Shown here: piece by piece, positions 27,910 to 36,868 of the stretch
Numbering within the stretch: position 1 is the first letter of the stretch
Layout: every line of letters starts with the position of its first letter
DNA from: CAVVAE01 sp963746185
GTDB lineage: Bacteria > Actinomycetota > Actinomycetes > Propionibacteriales > Nocardioidaceae
Direction of reading: 5' to 3'
Assembly (NCBI GenBank): GCA_963746185.1
Contig: CAVVAE010000001.1
Coordinates: forward strand, 310,001-374,000
DNA length: 64,000 nucleotides
Notes under the pieces: model-generated
What the model saw: only the letters and a program-made list of their open reading frames with translations
Told to the model about the DNA's origin: nothing
Databases searched by the model: none
Program-made: the position numbers and the translations under genes

Positions 27910-28434
27910 GTGCCCAAGGCGTTCCCCGAACCGAGCTACGAGCTCAGCGACCCCCGGCTTCTCTTCTTGCTCTACCTCGACTACTACCGTTCAGCGTTCG
28001 TGGCCAAGCTCGACGGCCTGTCGGACGATGAACTGCGCACCAGCCAGCTGCCCTCGGGATGGACGCCGCTCGAGCTTCTCAAGCACGTCGTCTACATGGA
28101 ACGCCGCTGGCTGCGGTGGGGCTTTCTCGGCGAGGACGTGGCTGAGCCCTGGGGCGACAACGCGGGCGCGGACAAGCACGAACGCTGGTCCGTGGGATCC
28201 GACGAGACGCTTGCGGAGCTGCTCATGGCCCTGGACGCAGGTGCTGACTCGACCCGGCGCATCGTTGAGTCCGCCGACCTCTCGGCTGCCGGGAGCAGAG
28301 GTGGTCGCTTCGCGGCCGACGAGCATCCGCCGACGTTGGCGTGGATCCTCTTCCACGTGCTGCAGGAGTACGCGCGGCATACGGGACACCTCGACGTCGT
28401 ACGCGAGCTCATCGACGGAGCCACAGGGGAGTAG
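27910..28434 (+). CDS. DinB-like/DUF664 family protein (mycothiol-dependent transferase type)
   Basis: A 174-residue four-helix protein of the DinB_2/DUF664 family. It shows LFLLYLDYYRSAFVAKLDGL, GWTPLELLKHVVYMERRWLR and PPTLAWILFHVLQEYARHTG followed by HLDVVRELIDG. Three His residues in these helices (HVVYMER, FHVLQE, HTGH) fit the metal site of the family, whose members include mycothiol-dependent enzymes. The exact reaction is unknown. GTG 27910 is the proposed start; GATACT lies 7 nt upstream. The gene ends 8 bp before copy 2 of the 85-bp repeated element. Confidence 0.82.
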   Translation: MPKAFPEPSYELSDPRLLFLLYLDYYRSAFVAKLDGLSDDELRTSQLPSGWTPLELLKHVVYMERRWLRWGFLGEDVAEPWGDNAGADKHERWSVGSDETLAELLMALDAGADSTRRIVESADLSAAGSRGGRFAADEHPPTLAWILFHVLQEYARHTGHLDVVRELIDGATGE

Positions 28435-28442
28435 CGCCCTCA

Positions 28443-28527
28443 GCCGATGTCTGCAAGGCAAACCCACAGTCTGCAAGGCAAGTTTGCCTTGTTAACAAGC
28501 CGTTTGGCTTGAAAACAAGGCAAACCC
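28443..28527. repeat. 85-bp structured intergenic element, copy 2
   Basis: Lies between the stop of the DUF664-like gene and the end of the convergent acyl-CoA synthetase gene. Hairpin 1 is CAAGGCAA/TTGCCTTG and hairpin 2 CAAGCC/GGCTTG (GTTT loop). The C in hairpin 2 replaces the U-G wobble of copy 1 by a C-G pair, so pairing is preserved. Identity to copy 1 is 76/85 by hand. Confidence 0.85.
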
Positions 28528-28538
28528 CGCCCCCCGGG

Positions 28539-30287
28539 TCAGGACTTGAGGTGGGGAAAGTCGGCTTCGCTGTAGGCGTGCTCGCCCTGTGTACCCGAGC
28601 TCACGTGGTCCGCCTCGTCGCCGCGGAGCTCGACGCGCCGGATCTTGCCGGAGATCGTCTTCGGGAGGTCGGCGAACTCGATCCGCCGGATGCGTTTGTA
28701 CGGCGCCAGGTGGTCGCGCGCAAACCGCAAGATCTCGAAGGCCAGTTCCTTGCTCGGTGTCTGACCCGGCGCAAGCACGATGAACGCCTTGGGCACAGCC
28801 AGCCGCACCGGGTCGGGTGACGGCACCACGGCGGCCTCCGCAACTGCAGGATGCTCGATGAGCACGCTCTCCAGCTCGAACGGGCTGATCCGGTAGTCGC
28901 TGGCCTTGAAGACGTCGTCGGCCCGACCGACGTAGGTGATGTAGCCCTCGTCGTCGATCGAGGCCACGTCACCCGTGTGGTAAAAACCGCCCCGCGTGGC
29001 CTCGTCTGTGCGAGACGCGTCGTCACGGTAGCCACGCATCAACCCGAGCGGTCGACGCGCCAGCTCGAGACACACCTCGCCATCGGTGCCCACCTCGCCG
29101 GACACCGGGTCGACCAGCGACACGACGTACCCGGGCAGCGGGCGTCCCATCGAGCCCAGCTTCACCTGCTGGCCAGGGGGATTGCCGATCTGCGCGGTGG
29201 TCTCGGTCTGACCGAACCCATCGCGAATCGTGATGCCCCAAGCGCGACTGATCTGTTCGATCACTTCGGGGTTGAGCGGCTCACCGGCACCGACACACTC
29301 GCGCAGCGACAGCCGCTGCGACCCGAGCTCGGCCTGGGTCAGCATCCGCCACACCGTGGGTGGTGCGCAGAACGTGGTCACACCAACCCGCTCCATCACG
29401 TCGACCAGGGCGACCGGGTCGAAGCGCGTGTAGTTGTAGATGACGATCGTCGCGCCGGCGTTCCACGGTGCGAAGAAGCACGACCACGCGTGCTTGGCCC
29501 AGCCGGGTGAGGAGATGTTGAGGTGGAGATCGCCGGGTTGCAAGCCGATCCAGTACATCGTGGACAGGTGACCGATCGGGTAGGACGTGTGGGTGTGCTC
29601 GACCAGTTTGGGCTGCGCCGTCGTACCTGAAGTGAAGTACAGCAGCAACGTGTCGTCGGCTGCGGTATCGCCACCTACCAGTGGCTCCACGCCTTCAGCC
29701 ACTCCGTCGTCGTACGACAGCCAGCCCTCGGACGTGCCGACGCAGATGCGCACGAGTCCTGCTGTGTCGTCGCCGAACTTGGCGGTGTCCATCTCACCGG
29801 CGATGACCGCCCGCACGTTGCCGCGGGTGATGCGGTCGGTGAGGTCAGCAGCCGAGAGCAGCGTCGTCGCGGGGATCATCACTGCACCAAGCCGGATGCA
29901 AGCGACCATCGCAACCCACAACGGCGCGACATTGCCGAGCAGCAGCAACACGTGGTCTCCGCGATTGACTCCGTGAGCCTGGAGGTAGGAGGCGAACCGC
30001 TGCGACAAGTCACTCACGTCGTCGAAGGAGAGCTTCGTCTCGCTGCCGTCCTCTTCGATGATCCATAGGGCGATCGCGGAACCGTTCTCGGCAGCCAGCA
30101 CATCCACCCAGTCGGTGGCGTAGTTGAACCGGTCCACGTCGGGCCAGCGGAAGATGCGGTAGGCCGAGTCGTAGTCCTCACGGTGAGCCAATAGCAGGTC
30201 ACGGGCCTCCCGGAACGCCGCCGTGCCCTCCGACGGGGTGGCCGAGGCAGGGGTGGCTGCCGGAGTTGGCGCAGAGTTCTCGCTCAT
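28539..30287 (-). CDS. AMP-forming acyl-CoA synthetase
   Basis: A 582-residue member of the ANL adenylating superfamily. The ATP-binding P-loop is LLYFTSGTTAQPKLVEHTH; further motifs are SPGWAKHAWSCFFAPWNAGA, DGFGQTETTAQIGNPPG and GRADDVFKASDYRISPFELE. The C-terminal catalytic lysine lies in PKTISGKIRRVEL (Lys548). This pattern fits acetyl- to medium-chain acyl-CoA synthetases; the chain length is unknown. ATG 30287 has GAGGAG upstream. It is divergent (103 bp) from a GNAT/acyl-CoA-ligase fusion; PKTxSGK lysines are known targets of Pat-type acetyltransferases, so the neighbour may regulate it. Confidence 0.9.
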   Translation of the reverse strand: MSENSAPTPAATPASATPSEGTAAFREARDLLLAHREDYDSAYRIFRWPDVDRFNYATDWVDVLAAENGSAIALWIIEEDGSETKLSFDDVSDLSQRFASYLQAHGVNRGDHVLLLLGNVAPLWVAMVACIRLGAVMIPATTLLSAADLTDRITRGNVRAVIAGEMDTAKFGDDTAGLVRICVGTSEGWLSYDDGVAEGVEPLVGGDTAADDTLLLYFTSGTTAQPKLVEHTHTSYPIGHLSTMYWIGLQPGDLHLNISSPGWAKHAWSCFFAPWNAGATIVIYNYTRFDPVALVDVMERVGVTTFCAPPTVWRMLTQAELGSQRLSLRECVGAGEPLNPEVIEQISRAWGITIRDGFGQTETTAQIGNPPGQQVKLGSMGRPLPGYVVSLVDPVSGEVGTDGEVCLELARRPLGLMRGYRDDASRTDEATRGGFYHTGDVASIDDEGYITYVGRADDVFKASDYRISPFELESVLIEHPAVAEAAVVPSPDPVRLAVPKAFIVLAPGQTPSKELAFEILRFARDHLAPYKRIRRIEFADLPKTISGKIRRVELRGDEADHVSSGTQGEHAYSEADFPHLKS

Positions 30288-30378
30288 GACTGGAGCTCCT
30301 CAGGTGCAGGCCGGATGCCCTCGCGTGCAATGTCGCGTCTGCAGTCTGGTCACAATCGGCGCTCAGGTAAAGAAGGGA

Positions 30379-30384
30379 TAGATT
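30379..30384 (+). promoter_or_regulatory. -10 box TAGATT of the GNAT/ligase fusion gene
   Basis: TAGATT is 6 nt before the GTG at 30391. An AAGAAGGGA stretch further upstream could be a distant ribosome-binding site, but the spacing favours a leaderless start. Confidence 0.45.
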
Positions 30385-30390
30385 TCGGCT

Positions 30391-33141
30391 GTGGCGGTAC
30401 GCGGTGACGACGACGTGAACGGCATCGAGCACGAGGAGCGGCACTATCCAGCGCACTGGGAGGCCGATGTCTTGCTGCTCGACGGCGGCACGGCCAGGTT
30501 GCGCCCGATCCGGCCAGATGACGCAGAGCGGCTGATCGATTTCTACGCCCGGGTTTCGCCCGAGTCGAAGTACATGCGGTTCTTTGCGCCGTACCCGCTG
30601 CTCAGCGAACGTGACGTCGAGCGTTTCACGCAGGTGGATTACGTCGACCGGGTGGCCTTCGTGGTGACCGTCGGGGAGTCGATCATCGCGGTCGGTCGCT
30701 ACGACAAGCTCCCCAGCAAGAAGGACAGCGACGACGGTGAGGTCGAGGCTGAGGTCGCGTTCCTCGTCGAGGACGCCCACCAAGGGCGGGGGATCGCGCA
30801 ACTGTTGCTCGAGCACCTCTCCCAAGCAGCGCGCGAACGGGGAATCACGAAGTTCATCGCTGACGTGCTGGCCGACAACAGCCGGATGATCCACACGTTC
30901 CGCGACGCGGGCTATCACGTGGAGGGCGGTTACGAAGACGGCGTGATGCGGTTGGTCTTCCCGATCGAGCCAACCGAAACAGCGGTCGGTGTCATGCGCT
31001 CGCGTGAGCATCGCGCTGAGGCTCGGTCGATGGAACGCTTCTTCGTCGCGAAGAGCGTCGCGATCATCGGTGCCAGCCGCCGTCAGGACACCATTGGCAG
31101 CACCCTCGTGCGCAACCTCGTGCTCGGTGGCTACACCGGACGGGTGTACGCCGTGAACTCGGCGGCAGACGCGGTGGCGGGCATGCCGGCGTACCGCAGC
31201 GTGCATGACATACCCGGCACGGTCGACCTTGCGATCGTGGCGGTCCCGGCCGATGCGGTGCAGGACGTCGTCCTGGACTGCGCTGCGAAGGGTGTCCACG
31301 GGCTCATCGTGATCTCGAGTGGCTTTGCCGAGACCGGGGAGGAAGGGCGCAGACGGCAGCGGCGGTTGGTCGGGCTGGCTCGCTCCTACGGTCTTCGCCT
31401 CGTCGGACCCAACTGCCTGGGGGTCATCAACACCGCGAGCGAGATCTCCCTCAACGCCTCGTTGTCGCCGGACATGCCGTCGCGCGGCCGGGTGGGGTTC
31501 TTCTGCCAGTCCGGAGCCCTGGGTGTGGCAATCCTCGAGACTGTCGCCCGGCGGGGCCTTGGACTCTCGACGTTCGTGTCGGCCGGCAACCGCGCCGATG
31601 TGTCGGGCAACGACCTGCTCCAGTACTGGCAGGACGACGAAGCCACCGAGGTGGTCCTGCTCTACCTCGAGTCCATCGGAAACCCACGCAAGTTTTCCCG
31701 GATCGCGCGACGCGTTGGTCGCGAGAAGCCCGTGGTCGCCGTCAAGTCCGGCCGGTCGCACGGTGTTCCGGTAGGCCATTCGGTGCGCTCGACGATGGCG
31801 CCGCAAGCGGCCGTCGATGCGATGTTTCGACAGGCGGGCGTCATCCAGGTGGACACGCTCGACGAGATGTTCGACGTCGCCCAGCTGTTGGCGCACCAAC
31901 CCCTTCCGATGGGGCCGCGGGTTGCCGTGGTGGGCAACTCCGACGCTCTCGGTCTGCTGGCTTCCGATGCCGCCGAAGCGTGTGGTCTTGTCGTCCAGCA
32001 AAGCATCGGACTGGGGGCGGACGCCGCGGCGGAGGACTTCGAACGCGCCCTCGATGCTGCGATCGACAACCCGGCCGTCGACGCGGTCATCGCGGTGTTC
32101 ATCCCGCCGTTGAACACGTCCGGTGACCAGGTCGCGAACGTGCTGGCTGCCGTCGGTGAGCAGTCCGACAAGCCGCTGGTGTCGACGTTCCTCGGGAGTG
32201 AGGGAGTGCCAGAGCTGCTGCGCGTGCCTGACCTCGCTGGGGCGGCAGGTCGGGGCTCGGTCCCGTCGTACCCTGCCCCGGAGTATGCGGTGCGAGCGTT
32301 GGCGCGGGTGGTGACGTATGGGCAATGGGTCAACCGGCCGCAGGGGACTGTCCCTGTCTTCGAGGACATCGCTACCGGTGCTGCACGCAGTCTCGTCGCG
32401 CGGCTGCTCAAGGACGAACCCGGCGGCCTGGAGCTGGACGACGCGACCCTGCGTGAGCTGCTCAACCACTACGGCATCAAGCTCGAGCCGATCGCCGAGG
32501 TGACGTCGCTGGAAGAGGCGATCGCTGCGGGGGAGTCGTTCAAGTGGGACGTGGTCCTCAAGGCGACGGCTGACCATCTGCGGCAGCGGCCCGATCTGGC
32601 ACACGTCTGGCGCAACATCGACGACCCGGAGGCGATGACGGCCGCGTGGCGCAACCTCAACGGTCTCATCGACGAGCCAGAGCGGGCGAAGTTCGTTGTG
32701 CAGCGGATGGCTCCGCCCGGGATCCCGATCTCGATCGGCAGCCTCGAGGACACCTTGTTCGGCCCGATCATCTCGTTCGGGATGTCCGGCCCGCCTTCAG
32801 AACTCCTCGGTGACGTGTCCTACCGGATCCCGCCTCTCACGGACTCAGACGCCGCAGATCTCGTCCGCGACGTGCGCGCGGCTCCACTCTTCTTCGGTTA
32901 TCGCGGCTCGGAGGCCATCGACGTACCGGTCGTCGAGGACCTTGTGCTCCGCCTTTCTCGTCTCAAGGATGACCTGCCCGAGGTGCAGGTGCTCGACCTC
33001 GGACTCGTGCTCGCAGGAGCAGACGGCGCGAAGGTACTTCGGGCATCGGGTCGGGTGTGTCCCGTGGTCGACGCGCGCAGCGACTGGTTCACCCGCCGGA
33101 TGTCAGGTCCCGCCAGCATCGACGACACCCTCGTCGGCTGA
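30391..33141 (+). CDS. GNAT acetyltransferase fused to NDP-forming acyl-CoA synthetase-like protein (Pat-like)
   Basis: A 916-residue fusion. Residues ~25-195 are a GNAT domain (RLRPIRPDDAERLIDFYARV; CoA loop EDAHQGRGIAQLLLEHLSQA). From ~212 on comes a CoA-binding Rossmann domain (FFVAKSVAIIGASRRQDTIG), then succinyl-CoA-synthetase-like domains (FFCQSGALGVAILETVARRG; GHSVRSTMAPQAAVDAMFRQ), and from ~655 an ATP-grasp domain. Such fusions act as protein lysine acetyltransferases (Pat family) in bacteria, where the ligase-like part often serves regulation. Start at GTG 30391. Opposite a PKTxSGK acyl-CoA synthetase, its likeliest substrate by context. Confidence 0.88.
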   Translation: MAVRGDDDVNGIEHEERHYPAHWEADVLLLDGGTARLRPIRPDDAERLIDFYARVSPESKYMRFFAPYPLLSERDVERFTQVDYVDRVAFVVTVGESIIAVGRYDKLPSKKDSDDGEVEAEVAFLVEDAHQGRGIAQLLLEHLSQAARERGITKFIADVLADNSRMIHTFRDAGYHVEGGYEDGVMRLVFPIEPTETAVGVMRSREHRAEARSMERFFVAKSVAIIGASRRQDTIGSTLVRNLVLGGYTGRVYAVNSAADAVAGMPAYRSVHDIPGTVDLAIVAVPADAVQDVVLDCAAKGVHGLIVISSGFAETGEEGRRRQRRLVGLARSYGLRLVGPNCLGVINTASEISLNASLSPDMPSRGRVGFFCQSGALGVAILETVARRGLGLSTFVSAGNRADVSGNDLLQYWQDDEATEVVLLYLESIGNPRKFSRIARRVGREKPVVAVKSGRSHGVPVGHSVRSTMAPQAAVDAMFRQAGVIQVDTLDEMFDVAQLLAHQPLPMGPRVAVVGNSDALGLLASDAAEACGLVVQQSIGLGADAAAEDFERALDAAIDNPAVDAVIAVFIPPLNTSGDQVANVLAAVGEQSDKPLVSTFLGSEGVPELLRVPDLAGAAGRGSVPSYPAPEYAVRALARVVTYGQWVNRPQGTVPVFEDIATGAARSLVARLLKDEPGGLELDDATLRELLNHYGIKLEPIAEVTSLEEAIAAGESFKWDVVLKATADHLRQRPDLAHVWRNIDDPEAMTAAWRNLNGLIDEPERAKFVVQRMAPPGIPISIGSLEDTLFGPIISFGMSGPPSELLGDVSYRIPPLTDSDAADLVRDVRAAPLFFGYRGSEAIDVPVVEDLVLRLSRLKDDLPEVQVLDLGLVLAGADGAKVLRASGRVCPVVDARSDWFTRRMSGPASIDDTLVG

Positions 33142-33210
33142 GTCGTTCGGTTCAGAAGGACCTGTCCCGGTCTGACGTCGTACGCCGCGACAACGTGCAA
33201 GGATGACGGC

Positions 33211-33807
33211 ATGCGTGAGTCGAGGGTTGCCGACCGGTCTGACGACCTGCGGTCAGCGATCCACCGTGTCGGCTACTACCCCGCCGTCGTCGCGGACGCC
33301 GTCGAGTCGGCGCTCGGAGGTGAGGCGGTCTCCAGCTTCGTCATCCACCACGAACCGACGTTCGACCGCGACGAGGTTCGCCGGCACGTCACCGTGCTGG
33401 TCCTGACGCCGTCACGCGTCGTCGTCGCGCATACCGACGAGCACCCGCCCGATGACCTGCTGCCGGCTCCGTACGCGTCGACCTCGACCGAGGCTGTGCC
33501 GCTCGACCGGATCGGCAGCGTGGCAGTAACCCGGATGGTCGCGAACCCCGCGTCGGAGTCAGAGCGCGATGGCGAGACCGGGGTTACCGAGGCCGTTCTC
33601 ACGGTCGGTTGGGGGGCAGTACGTCGGGTGGATCTCGAACCCGCGACGTGCGCAGACCCGGAGTGTGTGGCTGATCACGGCTACACCGGCACCCTCGCTG
33701 CGGAAGACTTTGCCCTGCGCATCAGCTCCAGTGCTGATGGGCCTGAGGCTGTCGACCGGTTGCTCGAGTTCTCTCGAGCCTTGAGCGCGGCCACTGTCGG
33801 ACCTTGA
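33211..33807 (+). CDS. DUF5998 family protein
   Basis: A 198-residue cytoplasmic protein recognised as DUF5998, a conserved actinobacterial family. It has DDLRSAIHRVGYYPAVVADA and ALGGEAVSSFVIHHEPTFDR at the N-terminus, LTPSRVVVAHTDEHPPDD in the middle and DPECVADHGYTGTLAAEDFA near the end. No catalytic motif is visible and function is unknown. Its TGA overlaps the TTG start of the downstream phosphodiesterase, and both follow the large acetyltransferase, so the three probably form a transcription unit. Confidence 0.85.
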   Translation: MRESRVADRSDDLRSAIHRVGYYPAVVADAVESALGGEAVSSFVIHHEPTFDRDEVRRHVTVLVLTPSRVVVAHTDEHPPDDLLPAPYASTSTEAVPLDRIGSVAVTRMVANPASESERDGETGVTEAVLTVGWGAVRRVDLEPATCADPECVADHGYTGTLAAEDFALRISSSADGPEAVDRLLEFSRALSAATVGP

Positions 33808-34934
33808 AAAATCAGACTCGACCAGCGGTGCTGCCCCGATATCGCGCGGGGTCGCTGGGTGAGGTACTGCCGTCAGCTGTCGCAGCGCTGGGCACGGAGG
33901 GTTGGACCAACGCTCTCGACCTGCCGCCGATGGACTCCTACGTCGTCTTCCTGGTCGATGCTCTCGGCGCAAACTTGCTTCGGCGTCATGCCGACGAGGC
34001 GCCGTACCTTTCGTCGTTGTTCGACCGGGAGCCGTTGACCGCAGGAGTGCCGTCGACGACGGCCACCAGCCTGACGAGTCTCGGCACCGGTCTGCCGCCT
34101 GGGTCGCACGGGGTGGTGGGCTTCACGTCGCGCATCCCAGGAACGGACCGCCTGCTCGAGGCGCTTCGGTGGGACTCCAGGGTCGACCCGCGCGAGTGGC
34201 AGCGGCACGAGACGGTCTTCGGGCGTGCCCGGGCAAGCGGCGTAGAGCCGACCGTCGTGAGCAAGCGAATGTTTCAGGGCACCGGTCTCACCGACGTCAG
34301 CCAGCGAGGTGCGAGCTATGTCGGTGCAGACACCATCGGTGAGCGGATCTCGGGGGCCGTGCGGGCTGCGACCGAGCGTCAGTCCCTGACCTACTTGTAT
34401 GAAGGCGAGCTTGACGCGACCGGCCACCGACGCGGCTGCAAGTCGTGGGCCTGGCTGCATCAGCTGGCCATGATCGACATGTTCGCCAGCCGGCTGCGCG
34501 AGGCTCTGCCTAGCCACGCCGGACTAGTGATCACCGGCGACCACGGCATGGTCGACGTCGAGCTCGAAAACCGAGTCGACGTCGATCTCGAGCCAGAACT
34601 GATGGTGGGCGTGAGCCTGCTGGGTGGCGAGGCGAGGTTCCGCCATCTCTACTGCGACAACGGAGCAGTCGCGGATGTCGCGACGCACTGGGCAAAGCGG
34701 CTGGGGGACAACGCTGTCGTCGTCACGCGCGACCAGGCGATAGACGAAGGCTGGTTCGGTCGGGTCGATGCTGAGGTTCGTCCGCGGCTCGGCGACGTGA
34801 TGGTCGCGAGTCTGGGAGAGCTAGCGATCGTGTCCTCGAGTCGGTTCCCGCACGAAGCCACTTTGCTCGGCTTGCACGGCTCGATGACCGAGGACGAGAT
34901 GTTGGTCCCGCTCCTTGTCGACGCTCCTGGCTAG
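33804..34934 (+). CDS. Alkaline phosphatase superfamily nucleotide pyrophosphatase/phosphodiesterase
   Basis: A 376-residue enzyme of the NPP-type alkaline phosphatase superfamily. It has YVVFLVDALGANLLRRHADE (first metal Asp), GVPSTTATSLTSLGTGLPPG (the nucleophilic Thr motif PSTTATSLT), GVVGFTSRIPGTDRLL, YEGELDATGHRRGCKSWAW (metal Asp and His) and VITGDHGMVDVE (metal Asp-His). All residues needed for a two-zinc phosphodiesterase are visible. No signal peptide is present, so it acts in the cytoplasm. TTG 33804 overlaps the DUF5998 stop. The gene neighbours DUF5998 in other actinomycetes. Confidence 0.88.
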   Translation: MKNQTRPAVLPRYRAGSLGEVLPSAVAALGTEGWTNALDLPPMDSYVVFLVDALGANLLRRHADEAPYLSSLFDREPLTAGVPSTTATSLTSLGTGLPPGSHGVVGFTSRIPGTDRLLEALRWDSRVDPREWQRHETVFGRARASGVEPTVVSKRMFQGTGLTDVSQRGASYVGADTIGERISGAVRAATERQSLTYLYEGELDATGHRRGCKSWAWLHQLAMIDMFASRLREALPSHAGLVITGDHGMVDVELENRVDVDLEPELMVGVSLLGGEARFRHLYCDNGAVADVATHWAKRLGDNAVVVTRDQAIDEGWFGRVDAEVRPRLGDVMVASLGELAIVSSSRFPHEATLLGLHGSMTEDEMLVPLLVDAPG

Positions 34935-35001
34935 CCACGTTGTCGGGTGGACAGAACGAGTAGCGTGCTGTTAATTGCCCGAGCGGATTCGGAGTGGGCC
35001 A

Positions 35002-36132
35002 ATGAGCGATGAGCAACCCGATCCCCAGAAGCGTCATGCCGGGCTGGCTGGTGAGGCGTCGGGTGCCCGCCCGGGCCCGGGGTCGGTCTTTGCCAAAGTC
35101 TTGAGTAGCTTCCTGTCCGGCGCCCTGATCGTTTTGCTCTTCGCGGCGATCATCCCGAAGCTCACCGAGTTCGACAGCGTGGGTAGCGCCATCAAGGCGA
35201 TGGACCCGTTGACGGTCCTGCTCTTGCTGGTCGCCGCACTGCTCATCAGGCTGCTGCTGGCTCTGGCGTACGCCGCGTTGATGCCACGTCTCACGCTGTG
35301 GAAATCGCTGATCGCACGCGAGGCTTCGTCGGCCGTAAGCAACGTGATTCCAGGTCCGTCTGGGACGGCGTCGCAATGGGCCATCGTGAGATCGTGGAAG
35401 GTCAGTAACGAGCAGTTCGCCCAGGCAATGCTTGCCGTCAGCGCGTCCACGGACGTCCTGGTCTTCGCCGCACCCGGAGCCTTGTTCGTCGTTTGGGTGC
35501 TTCTCGGGATGCCTGCGTCGGTCGGTGGGGACCATGAATGGGCCTTCGGGTTGGCCGCGATTATCGTGGCGGTGATCGCGGTCACCGTGATCGTCGCGAT
35601 CGCCAGAAGCGTGAAGCTGGCAGCACGGCTGGGTCATGTTGCCCAGATCTGTGTTAACCCGCTGCGCCGGCTCTTCGGCAAGCCATGCATCACCACCTGG
35701 CCAGACAAGGTCGTCGTGCTGCGGGCCGACCTGGTCGAAGCGCTGCGGGTCCACGGGAAGCGCGTGGTCGGCTATGTCGTGGCTGGCTACGTGCTGAACG
35801 GCCTACTGCTCGTCTGGTGCCTCTGGGCGTGCGGCGTCTCCCGGGAGCAGTTGCCGTTGTCCTTGGGTCTGCTCCTGTACTCCGTGGGACGCGCCGCGAC
35901 CATCATTCAGATCACGCCAGGCGGCGTTGGAGTCGTCGAGATCGTCTACACGTCGATCTACGTCGCGGTGCTCGGCGAGTCAGCGCACGATTCCGTCGTT
36001 GCCGGAGTCCTGGTCTACCGCGTCCTGACCTACCTCCTTCCGATCATCACCGGCGCCTTTGCCTATGTGATCTGGCGACTGATGCGCCGAGCAGAGATCC
36101 ATCGAGCAACAGCCGCGGACGCGGTCGGATAA
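35002..36132 (+). CDS. LPG synthase-type (UPF0104) membrane protein
   Basis: A 376-residue integral membrane protein of the lysylphosphatidylglycerol synthase transmembrane (UPF0104/AglD-like) family, with about eight hydrophobic segments. Family features include AREASSAVSNVIPGPSGTAS (the conserved 'N-x-x-x-P' loop) and SVGRAATIIQITPGGVGVVE, where TPGGVGVVE is the signature. These proteins flip or transfer lipids or glycolipid precursors; the cargo here is unknown. A short acidic cytoplasmic tail (MSDEQPDPQKRHAG) precedes the first helix. ATG 35002 is chosen with GGAG 8 nt upstream, shorter than a TTG start at 34975. Confidence 0.83.
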   Translation: MSDEQPDPQKRHAGLAGEASGARPGPGSVFAKVLSSFLSGALIVLLFAAIIPKLTEFDSVGSAIKAMDPLTVLLLLVAALLIRLLLALAYAALMPRLTLWKSLIAREASSAVSNVIPGPSGTASQWAIVRSWKVSNEQFAQAMLAVSASTDVLVFAAPGALFVVWVLLGMPASVGGDHEWAFGLAAIIVAVIAVTVIVAIARSVKLAARLGHVAQICVNPLRRLFGKPCITTWPDKVVVLRADLVEALRVHGKRVVGYVVAGYVLNGLLLVWCLWACGVSREQLPLSLGLLLYSVGRAATIIQITPGGVGVVEIVYTSIYVAVLGESAHDSVVAGVLVYRVLTYLLPIITGAFAYVIWRLMRRAEIHRATAADAVG

Positions 36133-36193
36133 CAACGGCCCTCCTGGACCTGGTGGCAACTCGCGCGGTCGCGGGGTGGCATGATTTCGCTCC

Positions 36194-36847
36194 GTGGCAG
36201 AGCTTCAGCTATTCACGGGCACGATGGACTCTGGCAAGTCCACGCTCGCTCTGCAGACGAACCACAACCACGCGGCGCGTGGCCGGGTCGGAAGGATCTT
36301 CGCCAGCAGGGACCGTGGTGGGAAGGGCACGCTGTCGAGCCGACTCGGGCTCAGCGTCGAGGCGATCGAGGTCGGCGACGACTTCCACTTCTGGCACTAC
36401 GTCGTCGACTCCCTGACCGGCGGAGCGCGGATCGACTACCTGATCTGCGACGAGGCACAGTTCTACACAGCGCAGCAGGTCGACCAGCTCGCCAAGATCG
36501 TGGATGACCTACAGATCGACGTTTTCGCGTTCGGCATCCTCACGGACTTCCGCACTCAGTTGTTTCCCGGATCCGCGCGGCTTGTCGAACTCGCGGACCG
36601 CGTGCACACACTTCAAGTCGAGGCGCTCTGCTGGTGCGGCAAGCGAGCCACCCACAACGCCCGTACCGAGAACGGCGGCATGGTCGTCGAGGGTGAGGTG
36701 ATCGTCGTCGGGGACGTCGACGTGATCGACCAGCCTGCACCCGAGGTCGGATACGAGGTGCTGTGCAGGCTGCACCACCGCCGGCGGATGACAGCGGCCA
36801 GAGCAAAGGCCGCTTCGCTGTCGCCTGATGTGCTTCCGTTCAGCTAG
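36194..36847 (+). CDS. tdk: Thymidine kinase (type II)
   Basis: A 217-residue thymidine kinase. The P-loop is FTGTMDSGKSTLALQ, the Walker B with catalytic Glu87 is YLICDEAQFY, the lasso has FAFGILTDFRTQLFPGSARL, and zinc ligands occur as CWCGKRATHNAR and CRLHH (a Cys-x-Cys pair instead of the usual CxxC, and Cys-x-x-His-His). The enzyme phosphorylates thymidine for salvage. Start at GTG 36194; CATGAT lies 8 nt upstream, compatible with a leaderless message. Convergent with sepH (21 bp). Confidence 0.94.
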   Translation: MAELQLFTGTMDSGKSTLALQTNHNHAARGRVGRIFASRDRGGKGTLSSRLGLSVEAIEVGDDFHFWHYVVDSLTGGARIDYLICDEAQFYTAQQVDQLAKIVDDLQIDVFAFGILTDFRTQLFPGSARLVELADRVHTLQVEALCWCGKRATHNARTENGGMVVEGEVIVVGDVDVIDQPAPEVGYEVLCRLHHRRRMTAARAKAASLSPDVLPFS

Positions 36848-36868
36848 CAGACAGGGATCCGACCGGGA

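Noticed and set aside
30199..32604. An 801-codon open frame antisense to the GNAT/ligase fusion
   Set aside because: No recognisable sequence; the forward frame is a known domain fusion.
33620..33660. Reverse-strand GCGGGTTCGAGATCC resembling a tRNA T-arm
   Set aside because: The T-stem does not pair, no anticodon arm or acceptor stem is found, and the stretch is coding sequence of DUF5998.
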